From Oncomelania hupensis (taxonomy: Eukaryota > Mollusca > Gastropoda > Littorinimorpha > Pomatiopsidae), in NCBI GenBank assembly GCA_036898135.1, contig CM072512.1:45266182-45330181 (forward strand): DNA of 64,000 bases. Direction: 5' to 3'. The notes below the pieces were generated by a model, which saw only the letters and a program-made list of their open reading frames with translations, did not search any database and was not told the DNA's origin. Both the position numbers and the translations under genes were made by a program. This document shows, in pieces, positions 12,754-23,950 of this stretch. The stretch's first letter is position 1. The number at the start of each line of letters is the position of its first letter.

Positions 12754-12774
12754 GGTGTGTGTGTATGTGTGTGT
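12717..12774. repeat. (GT)n microsatellite
   Basis: About 27 GT units with a few variants. Confidence 0.95.
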
Positions 12775-13324
12775 GAATTTTTAATGCTGTTAAACTTTGT
12801 TCAAAAGTACCACGACTGGAACCCTAGAACGTAGAGTTTAAAAAAAAAAATAGAATCCCGCAGTGTACAACCTTCGTACACAAGTTCTCGTGCGCGTGAA
12901 GTTTTAGTGCAATAAAACTTTGTTCAAAACTACCAAAGACTGCACCCTGATCTCAGGCGTGATTTTGGGTATAGACTCTCTTTCAAGACGTTAGATTTCT
13001 TCCGATATCTGTTGCCAGCCAGCCAATTTGTGGATTTGTTTAAATGCCCGGATAAAGATGTTGTTGTTGTTGTTGTTTTTACCTCTGATGATTTCATCCA
13101 GACGTCTTCTTATGCTATTTGGAATCAGTCACTTGATTTTCAAAACAGCGCCCAACTGATACATTTAGCGAGATGAGAACTCGTCGAATTGGCGATCTGT
13201 ATCTATGGCACAATAGGCCGGTTTCCACAAAACAAACGACCTTGAAGGTCGCTGATTATCAGGGATCTATCAAGCATACGCTATGTGCAGGTCTTTGCCC
13301 TCAACACTCAGATTGGGGTCAGAG
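12775..13324. other. No gene recognised
   Basis: The phrase 'acaaccttcgtacaaaagt...aaaactttgttcaaaa.taccac' occurs twice (12700-12815 and 12866-12940), a diverged tandem duplication. A (GTT)n sits at 13059. Confidence 0.5.
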
Positions 13325-14041
13325 GAAATAGGTGCAGAGAAGACCAACATGATGACCAAAAACACCAATGGCATCAACATGGACATCAAAGTCCAAGGCC
13401 AATCCCTCAACACAGTGCATAGATTCAAATATTTAGGAGCCAGTGTATCAGACAATGGGTACCGACAGGAAGTCCTCTCTAGGATGGCAAAAACAACTGC
13501 TGCCCTGACAAGGTTGAAACCCATTTGGAAAGACAGGACCATCAACCTACATTCCAAGGTAAGGCTGCTGCGCTTCCTTGTCATCTCCATCTTCCTATAT
13601 GCTGGCGAAACATGGACCCTCACAGCAGATCTACAACGAAGAACTCAAAGCATGGAGATAAGGTGTTACAGAAGATTTCTCGGCATTTCCTATGCCCAGC
13701 ACATCACCAACGACGAAGTCCGACAGACCATCACGCAAGCCATTGGACAACATGATGACATGCTCTCAGTGGTGAAGAAACGGAAACTCCGATGGTATGG
13801 CCACGTCATCAGAGCATCAGGCCTTGCAAAAACCATACTGCAATGCACAGTGTAAAGAGGCAGAAGAAGAGGGAGACAGAAAAAGAGGTGGAAGGACAAC
13901 ATTCGAGAATGGACTGGTATGACACTGAAAGAAGCCATGAGGGTTGCTGAGAACAGAGAAAGATGGAGCACGCTGGTTAAACGATCATCTGTTGTGCCCC
14001 AACGACCTTTGAGTTACGGGATAGGATAAGATAGGATAGGA
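13325..14041 (+). pseudogene. RTE-like LINE, C-terminal RT region (5' truncated)
   Basis: The frame at 13283-13855 encodes the segment after the RT active site: a VQGQSLNTVHRFKYLGA block, LLRFLVISIFLYAGETWTL, RCYRRFLGISYAQHITNDEV and RKLRWYGHVIRASGLAKT. These are typical of the C-terminal part of endonuclease-RT proteins of RTE-type LINEs. A stop at 13853 interrupts the frame; homology resumes in 13870-14010. The element ends gagttacgggata plus (GGATA)n at about 14041. Palm motifs are absent by truncation, so it cannot move itself. Confidence 0.8.
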
Positions 14042-14340
14042 AGGTCATTTTCGGGCCAACTGCCGGTGAACCCTTAATAAACAGCCCGTCAGAAGCAATA
14101 AGCGTGTTCCACAAACTCAAATTACCGACTGTTATCACAGAATGGAGAGAGGGATCTTTCGTATCATTCCCTTATTCCCCAGAAGATAACTTCTAATGAG
14201 GGATATATTCAAGGTGCTGTCGTTGTACTCCATTCCCGTTTGTTTAGGGAGACAACTACTGCTTGGGTTTAGCATACACACTTTTTGTCTCCATTTGTTC
14301 ACATCTACATCTAGAGGAACTACACCTACTACTCAAACTA
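14042..14340. other. No gene recognised
   Basis: Ends in the first copy of the 'agaggaactacacctact' phrase that recurs in the next block. Confidence 0.5.
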
Positions 14341-15302
<962 letters not shown>

Positions 15303-15863
15303 GACACCTGGTGGTCCTATAGTGGTAAAATCATACATTTGCTATTGGCTGGGATTTCCAGCAATATAAAACAACGCATCGTCCTAGTTTCAGATATTCG
15401 TAAACACAGGTGAGATTCTTGGCACCCGCTGCTGTTGAAGGAGTAAGTGCTAAAAGACAGCATTAACGGGTCAATTGTGTTTACATGCAGGTAACCTTAG
15501 CCGTGTGCAGGTGCCTTTGTAAGCTTGTCATCAAGCGTCTTATATTTTAACCCATATCTGTAAAAAACAAAACGCAACACTTTATCATAATTGACAATAT
15601 TACACCCAGGCAAAAATAGACAGGAATAGGAAAAGGGAAAGGGGAAAGCACTTCACCTACAGTTTCGCATTTCCTACCCCTACTGTTTAAGATGTTCTAA
15701 CGTTCTTTCATGTTGGTAAGTACTTAAACAGATGTAAAGGAATACACAGCGGCTCGGTGTATACTACCCTGCCCAAAGTTAAGTGACCAGATTCTGTTGA
15801 CCTTATAAGAATCCATTTCTAAAAAAGTACAAAGTCTTTCGGCGTCATTGTAGTAGTTAACAC
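15303..15863. other. No gene recognised
   Basis: Single-copy-looking sequence between the ACT cluster and a GC-rich patch. Confidence 0.5.
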
Positions 15864-16095
15864 GACACACGTGCCGCTACACGTGTATATCACGTGCACT
15901 AGTGCGGGGCCGGAAAAACGCCACGCGCCAGGACCGGCCAATGGGAAAACGGGAAAGAAAGAGCGGAAGCGGAAGCTCCACACGCCCACTCAGCAGCCAA
16001 TCACGGAAACGCAGAGCTCGTGGAGGAAGTAGAAAGGAAGGTCTGGAGGTTGTCAAGCGTGGCTGCGACTTCCTATGACATCGAGGTCGGCTCCG
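15864..16095 (+). promoter_or_regulatory. Candidate CpG-rich promoter
   Basis: GC- and CpG-rich against AT-rich surroundings. Contains CACGTG E-boxes (around 15868 and 15890), two CCAAT boxes (ggccaatggg about 15936, agccaatcac about 15996) and tandem ETS-like ggaagcggaagc (about 15965). The frame starting at 16020 runs into a microsatellite, so the transcribed strand and product are unknown. Context inference only. Confidence 0.35.
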
Positions 16096-16176
16096 GGCGG
16101 ATTGGGTTTTGGGGTGATACATACAGTAGTGGATTATGGACGAGAAACCTTTTGCTGGACTTCTGCACTATGCAAA

Positions 16177-16187
16177 TGTTTATCATC

Positions 16188-16258
<71 letters not shown>

Positions 16259-16259
16259 A
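16177..16259. repeat. (ATC)n microsatellite
   Basis: About 26 ATC units with one ACC. Confidence 0.95.
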
Positions 16260-16618
16260 GGTTAAAGTTACCGTAGTTCTATATATTGTCAGTGCTGCGT
16301 TTTAACTTCGTTAAACAGAATATCTTTATTCCGCACAAAAATATATTGGTACAATGTGCATTTCTCAGTGTTCTTAAAATCACATTCGAATGACCGTAAT
16401 AAAAAAAATATAATAAGGTAATGACGTCTCGTGTATATGAACCAGACTACGAAAAACCGCTTTTGCTATAGGGCCCATCAATAAAGTTGCTTTTTTAAAG
16501 TTATGTATGAATTGAAATCATAACAAACTTAGGTAAGATAATAGGAAGTTTGGAATATAGGATATTCGGTTAGAACAAACATAATATAAACGACTTACTG
16601 GTTACAGTTCGGTATTTC
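16260..16618. other. No gene recognised
   Basis: AT-rich; nothing identifiable. Confidence 0.5.
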
Positions 16619-16712
16619 TTGTTGTTGCTGCTGTTGTTGCTGTTGTTGTTGTTGTTGTTGTTGTTACTGCTACTGCTGCTGATGAAAATTATAATGTTGC
16701 TGTTCTGGTTGC

Positions 16713-16790
<78 letters not shown>

Positions 16791-16810
16791 GAATGATGAT
16801 AACGATGATA
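16619..16810. repeat. (GTT)n and (GAT)n microsatellites
   Basis: GTT/GCT units at 16619-16680, then about 28 GAT units at 16712-16795. The RTE copy starts directly after. Confidence 0.95.
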
Positions 16811-16819
16811 ACGATTATA

Positions 16820-17747
16820 AGGATGCCTATTCTCTCCAACACTCTTCAACATCTTCCTAGAGCGCACCATGTCAAATGCCCTTGCAGATCACGAAGGTAC
16901 AGTCAGCAAAGGGGATAGAGCAATCTAAACCTCCGTTTTGCGGATTACATTGATGGATTGGCTGGAGAGGAACAAGAACTTGAACAGCTGGTGCAGAGGT
17001 TTGATACCATCTCCAGAGCCTTTAGAATGGAAATAAGTGCAGAGAAGACCAAAATGATGACCAACAACACCAATGGCATCAACGTGGACATAAAAGTCCA
17101 AGGCCAATCCCTCCACACAGTGCATAGCTTCATATATTTAGTAGACATTGCAACAGACAATGGGTCCAGACAGGAAGTCATCTTCAGGATCGCACAAACA
17201 ACCGCTGCCCTGACAAGGTTGAAGCCCATTTGGATAGACAGGACCATCAGTTTACATTCCAAGGTAAGGCTGCTGCGCTCCCTTGCCATATCCATCTTCC
17301 TATACGCTTGCGAAACATGGACCCTCACAGCAGATTTACAACGAAGAATACAAAGCATGGAGATGAAGTGTTATAGAAGACTTCTGGGCATTTCCTATAC
17401 CCAGCACATCACCAACAACGAAGTCCGACAGACCATCACACAAGCCCTTGGACAAAACGATCACATGCTTACAGTGGTGAAAAAACGTAAACTCCGATGG
17501 TTTGGCCACGCCACCAGAGCATCAGGCCTTGCAAGGACCATCCTGCAAGGCACGGTGCAATGAGGCAGAAGAAGAGGGAGACCGAAAAAGTGGTGGGAGG
17601 ACAACATTCGAGAATGGACTGGATTGACACTGAACGAATCCATGAGAATTGCAGAGGACTGAGAAAGATGACATACGCTGGTTAAAAGATCATCTGTGAT
17701 GCCCCAACGACCTTCGAGTTACGGGATAAGATAGGAAGGATAGGATT
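16820..17747 (+). pseudogene. RTE-like LINE, RT palm to 3' end
   Basis: The longest RTE copy here. It opens with GCLFSPTLFNIFLE (16821-16862), the RT block before the active site. The metal-binding FADD motif is altered to FADY (about 16936-16947, frame FADYIDGLAG). The C-terminal region follows as in the 13325 copy, with a stop at 17561 and the (GGATA)-type tail at 17725-17745. There is also a stop at 16924 before the palm. A dead 5'-truncated insertion abutting a (GAT)n tract. Confidence 0.85.
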
Positions 17748-18779
17748 ATAAGGATAATAACATTTAATATAGGTATGATGATTTCTACAATACTTATTAG
17801 TTACCTTTCTCTGCCATACGGACGGCGAAACCTCGGGTCACGATCCTGGTAATGATCAGTTTGTAGGATTGGAATGCAGAAAGGAAGGAAGAAGAAGTTT
17901 CAGACAAAAATATATCGTGCTCAATGTACTAAAACTTAGTCGCTCGAACCACTCCTACCAACAACATACTAATTGATGTACGCGGGTGTTCAAAGAAAAT
18001 GTGTGTGTGTAGCTGTTGCAGAAAAACAGAGTGAAAACGTTTATTTGGAACCAGTGAGAAATTAGCGACCATGGCACTTTATCGTAGTCACTCTGGTTCT
18101 CGTTACGTCAGGAATTTTTCCAATTAACCTGCTAGTGCCTACACAGCATTTAAACTACCAGTCAAAGTCCCGGTCGAAAATTACTACCATTTATATCAAC
18201 TGTGTTTTTAAAAGAATTTGTTTAACGTGAGGGTTTCCATTTTAACAGTGTCATTGTGTGTCTTCTTTCAGAATCAGATCAGATCAGATTTTTTATTTAA
18301 AGTCTTTTCATTGATAAAATTATATTAGACTTTCACAAACAACATAGTAATGCATAGACATACAAACAAACACACATGCATTAACCTAAACACATATTTA
18401 TGGACTTAATCAAAAAATGCTTTTTACATGTATGTCAGTATGTAAGATAATGTAAGCGATTTTTTTCAATAAGTGTATGATTCTTGTTACGTTGGAGACG
18501 CGTGCGATGGTACATGTCGGTTTACGTGTGAAATGCGCACAATAATAGTCTTGCGTGTGTGACGCGCGCGATAGATCAGATCGTTTTGTTTTGCTAAGCA
18601 TGCAGTAATAGAGTTTATTCATCTTTGATTTGATTTTGCGTTGTTAGAAGAAGCTTTGATAATTTTAGTTGCTCGATATTATTTGAGAATTTTCTCGAGT
18701 CAGTTGTTTACTATCGATCGAAGCGTATGGATAGTTATAGTGGTAACCATGGAAGCTTCCATTCCAAATAGGGTTGTAT
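17748..18779. other. No gene recognised
   Basis: Contains a (GATCA)n at 18279-18294 and, at 18490-18590, two diverged copies of a phrase with gtgcga/gcgcga. Part of it may be the upstream portion of the LTR-like unit that follows. Confidence 0.45.
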
Positions 18780-19160
18780 GACGTGAGACAGTGACGATGA
18801 AATTAATTCTGATTGGTTGTGATGTTTTATGCAGGGGTATTCTCGTTTGTTCTGGAGTATGTAGAGACTATATAAGTGCCGCACTGTTTTAAAATAAGAG
18901 AGAGTTGACAGTAGAGAGTTGTTGTATTAGAGTTGAGAAAGTTGTAAAAAGTGGAAAGTTCAAAGTTGAGAATTGTAGAGTGGAAAAAGCGATTGAGCAA
19001 TTGTATGCAGTTGTTGATGTGTGCTGAATAAAAGTGGAAAATTACAAACGAAGACTTTGCCTTGTTGCTGAGTGAGCAGGCTGCGTGGATAAACGAACCT
19101 GAGTTACACTTTATCATGAGCAGGCTGCGTGGATAAACGAACCTGAGTTACACTTTATCA
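18780..19160 (+). mobile_element. LTR-like unit (possible solo LTR)
   Basis: Promoter-like order: TATA box in gactatataagtgcc (about 18867), polyadenylation signal AATAAA (19027-19032), then a 44-bp direct tandem duplication (19073-19116 and 19117-19160) ending in tttatca. This is what an LTR R-U5 region looks like, but the 5' boundary, a TG start and a target duplication were not found, and no retroviral-type coding follows. Confidence 0.4.
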
Positions 19161-19183
19161 GGTTTCAAGCATCGGGGCTGAAT

Positions 19184-19590
19184 CTTCTTCTTCTTCTTCT
19201 TCTTCTGCGTTCCTCCAAATGGGGCCTCAGATGTCCAGGTTTGTCAAACTTATGAAGCGGGCAGTGGTTTCGAGGTCTTGCTTGGAGCCCCAGAGTTTTA
19301 CGTCCAGCGTCTGTCCTGCAGGCCAGAGTTGTGTCCTGACATTCTGGTACTGGGGGCAGGACTGCAGGATGTGCTCTGGGGTCTGGAGGTCTGTTCCACA
19401 CGGGCAGTCAGGGGTGTGTGACAGGCCAAGGCGATGCATGTGGTAACGCAGGCGGCAGTGACCAGTTCGTAGCCGGAAAATCGTGGTCTGTTCATGGCGC
19501 TGGAGGTGTGCCATCTGGTCGTCAGATAAAGGGTCATGCTGGGTGGTCCAGGTTGCCTGGAGGGGCTGAATCAACTACTGATAGAGAAAA
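19184..19590 (-). pseudogene. LINE C-terminal fragment with zinc-knuckle and (GAA)n tail
   Basis: The minus-strand frame (19574-19227) encodes HLQRHEQTTIFRLRTGHCR, then CPCGTDLQTPEHILQSC, a CxC...HxxxxC cysteine-rich block, and TARFISLTNLDI. This is the conserved end of the pol-like ORF, downstream of the RNase H domain, in several metazoan LINEs. On the minus strand the copy ends in (GAA)n (19184-19206), its 3' tail. The 5' end is truncated near 19590. Confidence 0.7.
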
Positions 19591-20150
19591 AAACAACATC
19601 AGTCGAGTGTAACAATTATATAAAGTATGAGAAAACAGGGAGGCCTCTCGTTTCCCGAGCTCGCTGTACCTGTGTTTCCTTCGGGTTTTGTGAAACATTC
19701 ATGGAAGCGCTTGACTACTCTTTTATGGTTGTTTCCAGTGCACTTATTCCTTCAGAATATCGAGGACGGCATTTCAGTTTTTTGTTAATTATCCATTGTT
19801 AAAATTAACGATGTATTTCAAATGACGAATGAATTAAAGCACGTTTTATAACGCGCTGAAATATCTCCACATCCAAAAGACAAGAGCACAAAACTGGAAT
19901 TGTTTGACTTTTTTTTTTAAGTTCTATAATTTTTTTTTGGGAATTTGTATGTTTTTTTCCCTATAAGGTTGAGGATGTGTTGTACAATCGTACAAGTGAA
20001 TTACAACGTGAGAGAAGAAGAGATGTTAGACACGACTTTCCATATTTTGGCAAACATCAACCGTCGAAAGACCGATTTGAATCAAGGACCGTTGTGCACC
20101 GCGTGACCGAGACTTCCGCCACGTGGTACAAATGGCGTATGCGTAAACAG
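19591..20150. other. No gene recognised
   Basis: 19835-19860 resembles a SINE tail (acgttttataacgcgct) on the minus strand. Otherwise unremarkable. Confidence 0.45.
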
Positions 20151-20154
20151 CAAG

Positions 20155-20196
20155 ATGGCTTGCAATAGTTGCTCTGATGCTTTCCAGCGGGAGAGG
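20155..20196 (+). CDS. Candidate 5' coding exon (unconfirmed)
   Basis: An ATG in good context (caagatggct) encodes MACNSCSDAFQRE and is followed by gagagggtgagaa, a usable splice donor. Upstream is cttccgccacgtgg, an ETS site plus E-box. A Met with a CxxC start is seen in first exons of zinc-finger genes, but the next exon is not in view. Read straight through, the frame goes on about 24 codons to a stop. Speculative. Confidence 0.2.
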
Positions 20197-20372
20197 GTGA
20201 GAAAAAGAGGGTGGGTTGGGGGAGGAGGGAGAGGTAGGGAAGAAAAACTGTTGTCCATAAATGATTAAACCCTAACGTGTGGATGTTTGGTATTGTTCGC
20301 GTATGTTAATAATCCACTGTTGGTAAACTTTTGTAGCAATGTTACTTTCTTTGTTTATAGTTCAACTTTAAT

Positions 20373-20665
20373 TTGTTGAGGGGTGTCGGATAGCGCTGTG
20401 GTTGGAGCACTCGTTACTGTGTCGCAAGTTAAGCACCGTCCAGTGCGGTTAGCACTTGGATGGGTGACCGCAAAACGTGAATCGACAAATAACAACGCCC
20501 CCAGTTGACTCAACTGTGACTGAGTACCTACTCTCTTGAGGGTGGGGAAGGTAAAGCAGCGAGGGAGAGAGATGGGCATCACCCTCATTACGCTGGCCCA
20601 ACATAAGTGTGATCTCCAACATCACGCTCCCCTACGGCCACAAGGCTATGGGACTACCTTTACCT
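20373..20665 (+). mobile_element. 5S rRNA-derived SINE (SINE3 type)
   Basis: 20425-20470 reads agttaagcac, then cggttagcacttggatgggt, then gacc: the internal promoter region (A box through C box) of 5S rRNA. It is not a full 5S gene: the 5' 5S stem is replaced by a tRNA-like segment (gatagcgctgtggttggagc). The sequence continues through a non-5S body (gagggtggggaaggtaaagc) to a tail, cacaaggctatgggactacc, and a T-rich end. It lies close upstream of the tRNA-headed SINE at 20815. Confidence 0.75.
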
Positions 20666-20814
20666 TTTTTTTTATTTGTTAGATTTTTTATTTATGCTTG
20701 TATGTCCGTGCGTGGGAATGATTGCGTGGTCTAAAATCACACGCGTTGGACGTGAACAGAGGTTAAAATAAATTATTGAACTGTAGGCTAATTCAATTGA
20801 ATTACTTATCTGTT

Positions 20815-21122
20815 ACCGCACTGGTAGCTCAGTCGTTAGTGAGCTGATTTACTGTGCCGAAGGTCGCGGGTTTGATTCCCGCAAGGGGCGCACTTATGTG
20901 ACTTACGCACGAGATTATTCAGGTCACCGAGGATTTTCTCCGGGTACTCCGGTTTCATCCCTCCTTTCAATAATGGTATTGGATGCAGTTAATCTAAACT
21001 ATCAAAAATAAAAAAAGTCTTCTAATAGTGGTCTCCCTGCCTTTACACCACATGTGTGTATGTTGTACAGATCGCCGCGCTTTGAAAATGATTAGTAATT
21101 TTGGGAAAAGCGCATATATAGC
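20815..21122 (+). mobile_element. tRNA-headed SINE-C, copy 1
   Basis: Head: tggtagctcagtcgttagtg (A box) and gcgggtttgattcccgc (B box). Body: caggtcaccgaggattttct, then ccgggtactccgg. It goes on to a 3' end, cgcgctttga..tgattagt.., similar to the CR1/L2 tail. The acceptor halves do not pair, which excludes a functional tRNA gene. Same family as 27365-27765. Confidence 0.75.
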
Positions 21123-21125
21123 GGA

Positions 21126-21240
21126 TATCCTATCCTATCCTATCATATCCTATCCTATCCCGTAACTCGAAGGTCGTTGGGGCAAACATATGATCGTTTA
21201 ACCAGCGTACGCCACATTTCTCTGTTCTCAGCAACCCTCG
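21126..21240 (-). pseudogene. RTE-like LINE 3' end, inverted
   Basis: The reverse complement gives the last ~100 bp of the RTE copies, including cgaccttcgagttacgggat and the (GGATA)n tail at 21126-21160. It is placed head-to-head with the next copy. Confidence 0.8.
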
Positions 21241-21440
21241 TTCATGGTGCAAGGAGGCAAAAGAAGAGAGAGACAGAAAAAGAGATGGGAGGACAACATT
21301 CGAGAATGGACTGGCTTGACACTGAGCGAAGCCATGAGGGTTGCTGAGGCCAGAGAAAGATGGTGTACGCTGTTTAAAAGATCATCTGTGGTGCTCCAAC
21401 GACCTTTAAGTTACGGGATAGGATAGAATAGGATAGGTCT
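21241..21440 (+). pseudogene. RTE-like LINE 3' end
   Basis: Encodes a REWTGLTLSEAMRV AEARERW segment (frame 21244-21426), then tttaagttacgggata and a (GGATA)n tail. With the inverted copy on its left it forms a ~100-bp-arm palindrome. Confidence 0.8.
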
Positions 21441-21942
21441 GTGTGATTATTTTGGGCGTTCTTGTTTTTTTCACTATAACTTATCAGCAATCTGTAGGCA
21501 GTTGACAGCGCAGTTTTCACGCAAGTCGGCGTCTTGAACAGTTTGGTGCACACTTTGAAGCTGAGGCTACTACTAGCCGAGCTTTGCAGACGCCTCAAGT
21601 CTTGGCTAGTCTCAGCTACGCTGTATGGGTGTTGAGGTGCCCTTCTGCTAGTGCATCTTGAACACAAGAGACGATGTTAAACGACCCAGGTGTCTGTTGT
21701 ACAGTACATATGTACAACAACTTAAGAGCTTCCTGTCACGTTTAGCAAAAGATTGCCTCTATGGGCGATTCCTTTTGCTAGGCTCCACCTTTTTCATTCC
21801 CTATTTTTGCAAAGCCATCATCTACAAGCCATATATAAATCTTCGTTCTTCCTCTGAAACCCCCATGCTACAAAATATATCCACGCTACAAACCCTCCTC
21901 CACAGGCTTTTGATTTTTCTCAGTGCTTGGTCCTTCAACTTT

Positions 21943-21945
<3 letters not shown>
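21441..21945. other. No gene recognised
   Basis: The frame 21658-22248 has no convincing domain. Its last part is a (CT)n run. Confidence 0.45.
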
Positions 21946-22007
<62 letters not shown>

Positions 22008-22038
22008 CTCTCTCTCTCTCCATCTCTCTCTCTTTCTT
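21946..22038. repeat. (CT)n microsatellite
   Basis: CT units with two CCAT interruptions. Confidence 0.95.
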
Positions 22039-22216
22039 CGCAACTCTCCAAACATAGCCATTTTCAAATCAAACTTTAAAAACTCATCTCTTCTTTACAC
22101 ATTTATGATCATCATTCCTTCTTTTCTGTTTCAAACCACCGCCGTCACTCCGCACGCCATCAGCCCCCTCACTCCTTCGTCGCTCTCCTCCTCCCCCCCC
22201 CTGTTTTTTATATTTA

Positions 22217-22477
22217 TCCCCATTGGGGTGCCGGGGTTTTCTGTATAAATAGTATCCCCACGTTTTGGAAATGTAGTGCTTTAAATTACCACTGATTCTG
22301 TCATTGTCATTTGTTCTTTCTCGTTCCTATTCTGTTCCATCAATCTACTATTTTCTTCGCTGGACAAGCCACCTACATTTTTTCTTGAAAGTTCTGGTAT
22401 TGTTATTTAGCAATTAGGCATTTATATGTGTCTTATTAATATTTTATAATGATGTTTATATTCTATTTTGTTTTTGC
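22217..22477 (+). mobile_element. FamA element, 5' part (split by an RTE insertion)
   Basis: Starts ccccattggggtgccgg, with TATAAATAG at 22243, and continues to attctattttgtttttg, where the RTE copy begins. The remainder resumes at 22826. Confidence 0.85.
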
Positions 22478-22815
22478 ATCACCAATGACGAAGTCCGACA
22501 AACCATCATACAAGCCATTGGACAACACGATGACATGCTCACAGCGGTGAAGAAACGGAAACTCCGGTGGTTTGGCCACGTCACCAGAGCTTCAGGCCTT
22601 GCAAAGACCATTCTGCAAAGCATGGTGCAAGGAGGCAGAAAGATAAAAAGACAGAAAAAGAGGTGGGAGGATAACATTCGAGAATTGACTGGCTTGACGC
22701 TGAGCGAAGCCATGAGATTGCTGATGACAAAGAAAGATGGAGTACGCTGGTTGAATGATCATCTGTGGTGCCCCAACGACCTTCGAGTTACGGGATAGGA
22801 TAGGAAGGATAGGAC
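22478..22815 (+). pseudogene. RTE-like LINE 3' end nested in FamA
   Basis: Begins catcaccaatgacgaagtcc, encodes RKLRWFGHVTRASGLAKT and KKRWEDNIRELTGLTLSEA, and ends cgagttacgggataggata. FamA sequence continues on both sides, so this insertion is younger than the FamA copy. Confidence 0.85.
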
Positions 22816-22825
22816 AGAAAAGGGT

Positions 22826-23040
22826 GGTTCGATAAATTACAGTACAGCCTCAGCGTCCCTTGCATGGGATGCCTTTATTGTAAAGTGACTGGCTGGTGGG
22901 GTGCCTTTAGTGTTACCATTACGGTTGGCACAGCACATCTTTTATAAGGATCAGGCGTGAGAGCCCTCTTTCAACCAAGTTGTGGGCCTGATTCGGCTCT
23001 TTATAGTCCGCTTGACCCTATAAACAATTACTAACTAACT
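22826..23040 (+). mobile_element. FamA element, 3' part
   Basis: Resumes at ggttcgataaatta and runs through gtaaagtgactggctggtgg to gtccgcttgaccctataa with a (CTAA)n tail. Same subfamily as the 12090 copy. Confidence 0.85.
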
Positions 23041-23159
23041 AACTAACGTGTTTATTTCACTGATAAATATTCTTTTTTCATGTCTGTATTATCTCTTAGT
23101 ATCTTGTGCTTGTTTCACTACTTTTTTTTGTATGTATTTCGATGCTAACGTTTAATATG

Positions 23160-23222
23160 TGTGAGAACTGCGCTTTCAACTGATTTCATTAGGAAAAAGA
23201 GCTATATAAAATACCCTTATTA
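23160..23222 (+). mobile_element. SINE/LINE 3' tail remnant
   Basis: gaactgcgctttcaactgat then agagctatataaaata: a degenerate CR1/L2-type tail directly upstream of the (AGT)n at 23223. Confidence 0.4.
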
Positions 23223-23224
23223 TC

Positions 23225-23294
<70 letters not shown>

Positions 23295-23295
23295 A
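23223..23295. repeat. (AGT)n microsatellite
   Basis: About 23 AGT units. Confidence 0.95.
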
Positions 23296-23635
23296 TATTG
23301 AGAAAGAAAATTTGGACCCTAAGTGCCTTCAAAAGGTTGTGATGAGCTAAACCTGAGAAACCTCCTTCAGTGGTTTAAGATGTTGACATGAAAAAGGCAC
23401 AATTGTCTTTGTAGGAGTGTTTGTCGGAGTATCGCCTTTCATTGCACGTCAACCCCTGCTGCGGAGTTTAAACTCATTGGCTAGCGTGAGCACGTACATT
23501 CAGTCAATGGCTGCTCTTGTTCGTATGACTATGCAAAAGGGTACGAATAAAGAAAACCCGTGGTGACATATGAACCGTAAATAGTAGTTCCTAAACACAG
23601 ACAGAAATGTGTGTCCTTTGATAACGCTGTAATAT
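23296..23635. other. No gene recognised
   Basis: Nothing identifiable. Confidence 0.5.
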
Positions 23636-23950
23636 ATAGCCATTGGACAACACGATGAACTGCTCACAGAGGTGAAAAAACGGAATCTCCGATGGTATGG
23701 CCACGTCACCAGATCATCAGCTCTTGCAAAGACCATCCTGCAAGGCACAGTGCAAGGAGGTAGAAGAAGAGGGAGACCGAAAAAGAGGTGGGAGGACAAC
23801 ATTTGAGAATGGAATGGTTTGACACTGAGCGAAGCAATCAGGGTTGCTAAGGACAGGGAAAGATGGAGTACGCTGGTTAAACGAAAATCTGTGGTGCCCT
23901 TACGACCTCCGAGTTACGGGATAGGATAGGATAGGATAGGATAGGATAGG
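23636..23950 (+). pseudogene. RTE-like LINE 3' end
   Basis: From gccattggacaacacgatga to a clean gggata(ggata)n tail at 23918-23949. The KKR.LRWYGHVTR block is readable. A stop interrupts the REW block. Confidence 0.85.

Noticed and set aside
16945..17358. Minus-strand frame of 137 codons (also 45045-45707)
   Set aside because: Antisense of the RTE coding region. It recurs because the RTE copies recur.
20420..20480. 5S rRNA gene
   Set aside because: Only the internal promoter part matches. The 5' and 3' 5S stems are absent.
20815..20890. Functional tRNA gene
   Set aside because: A and B boxes are present, but the acceptor stem does not pair and a SINE body continues downstream.
21658..22248. 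196-codon frame as a membrane protein
   Set aside because: Low-complexity CT repeat and FamA 5' end make up its second half; no domain.
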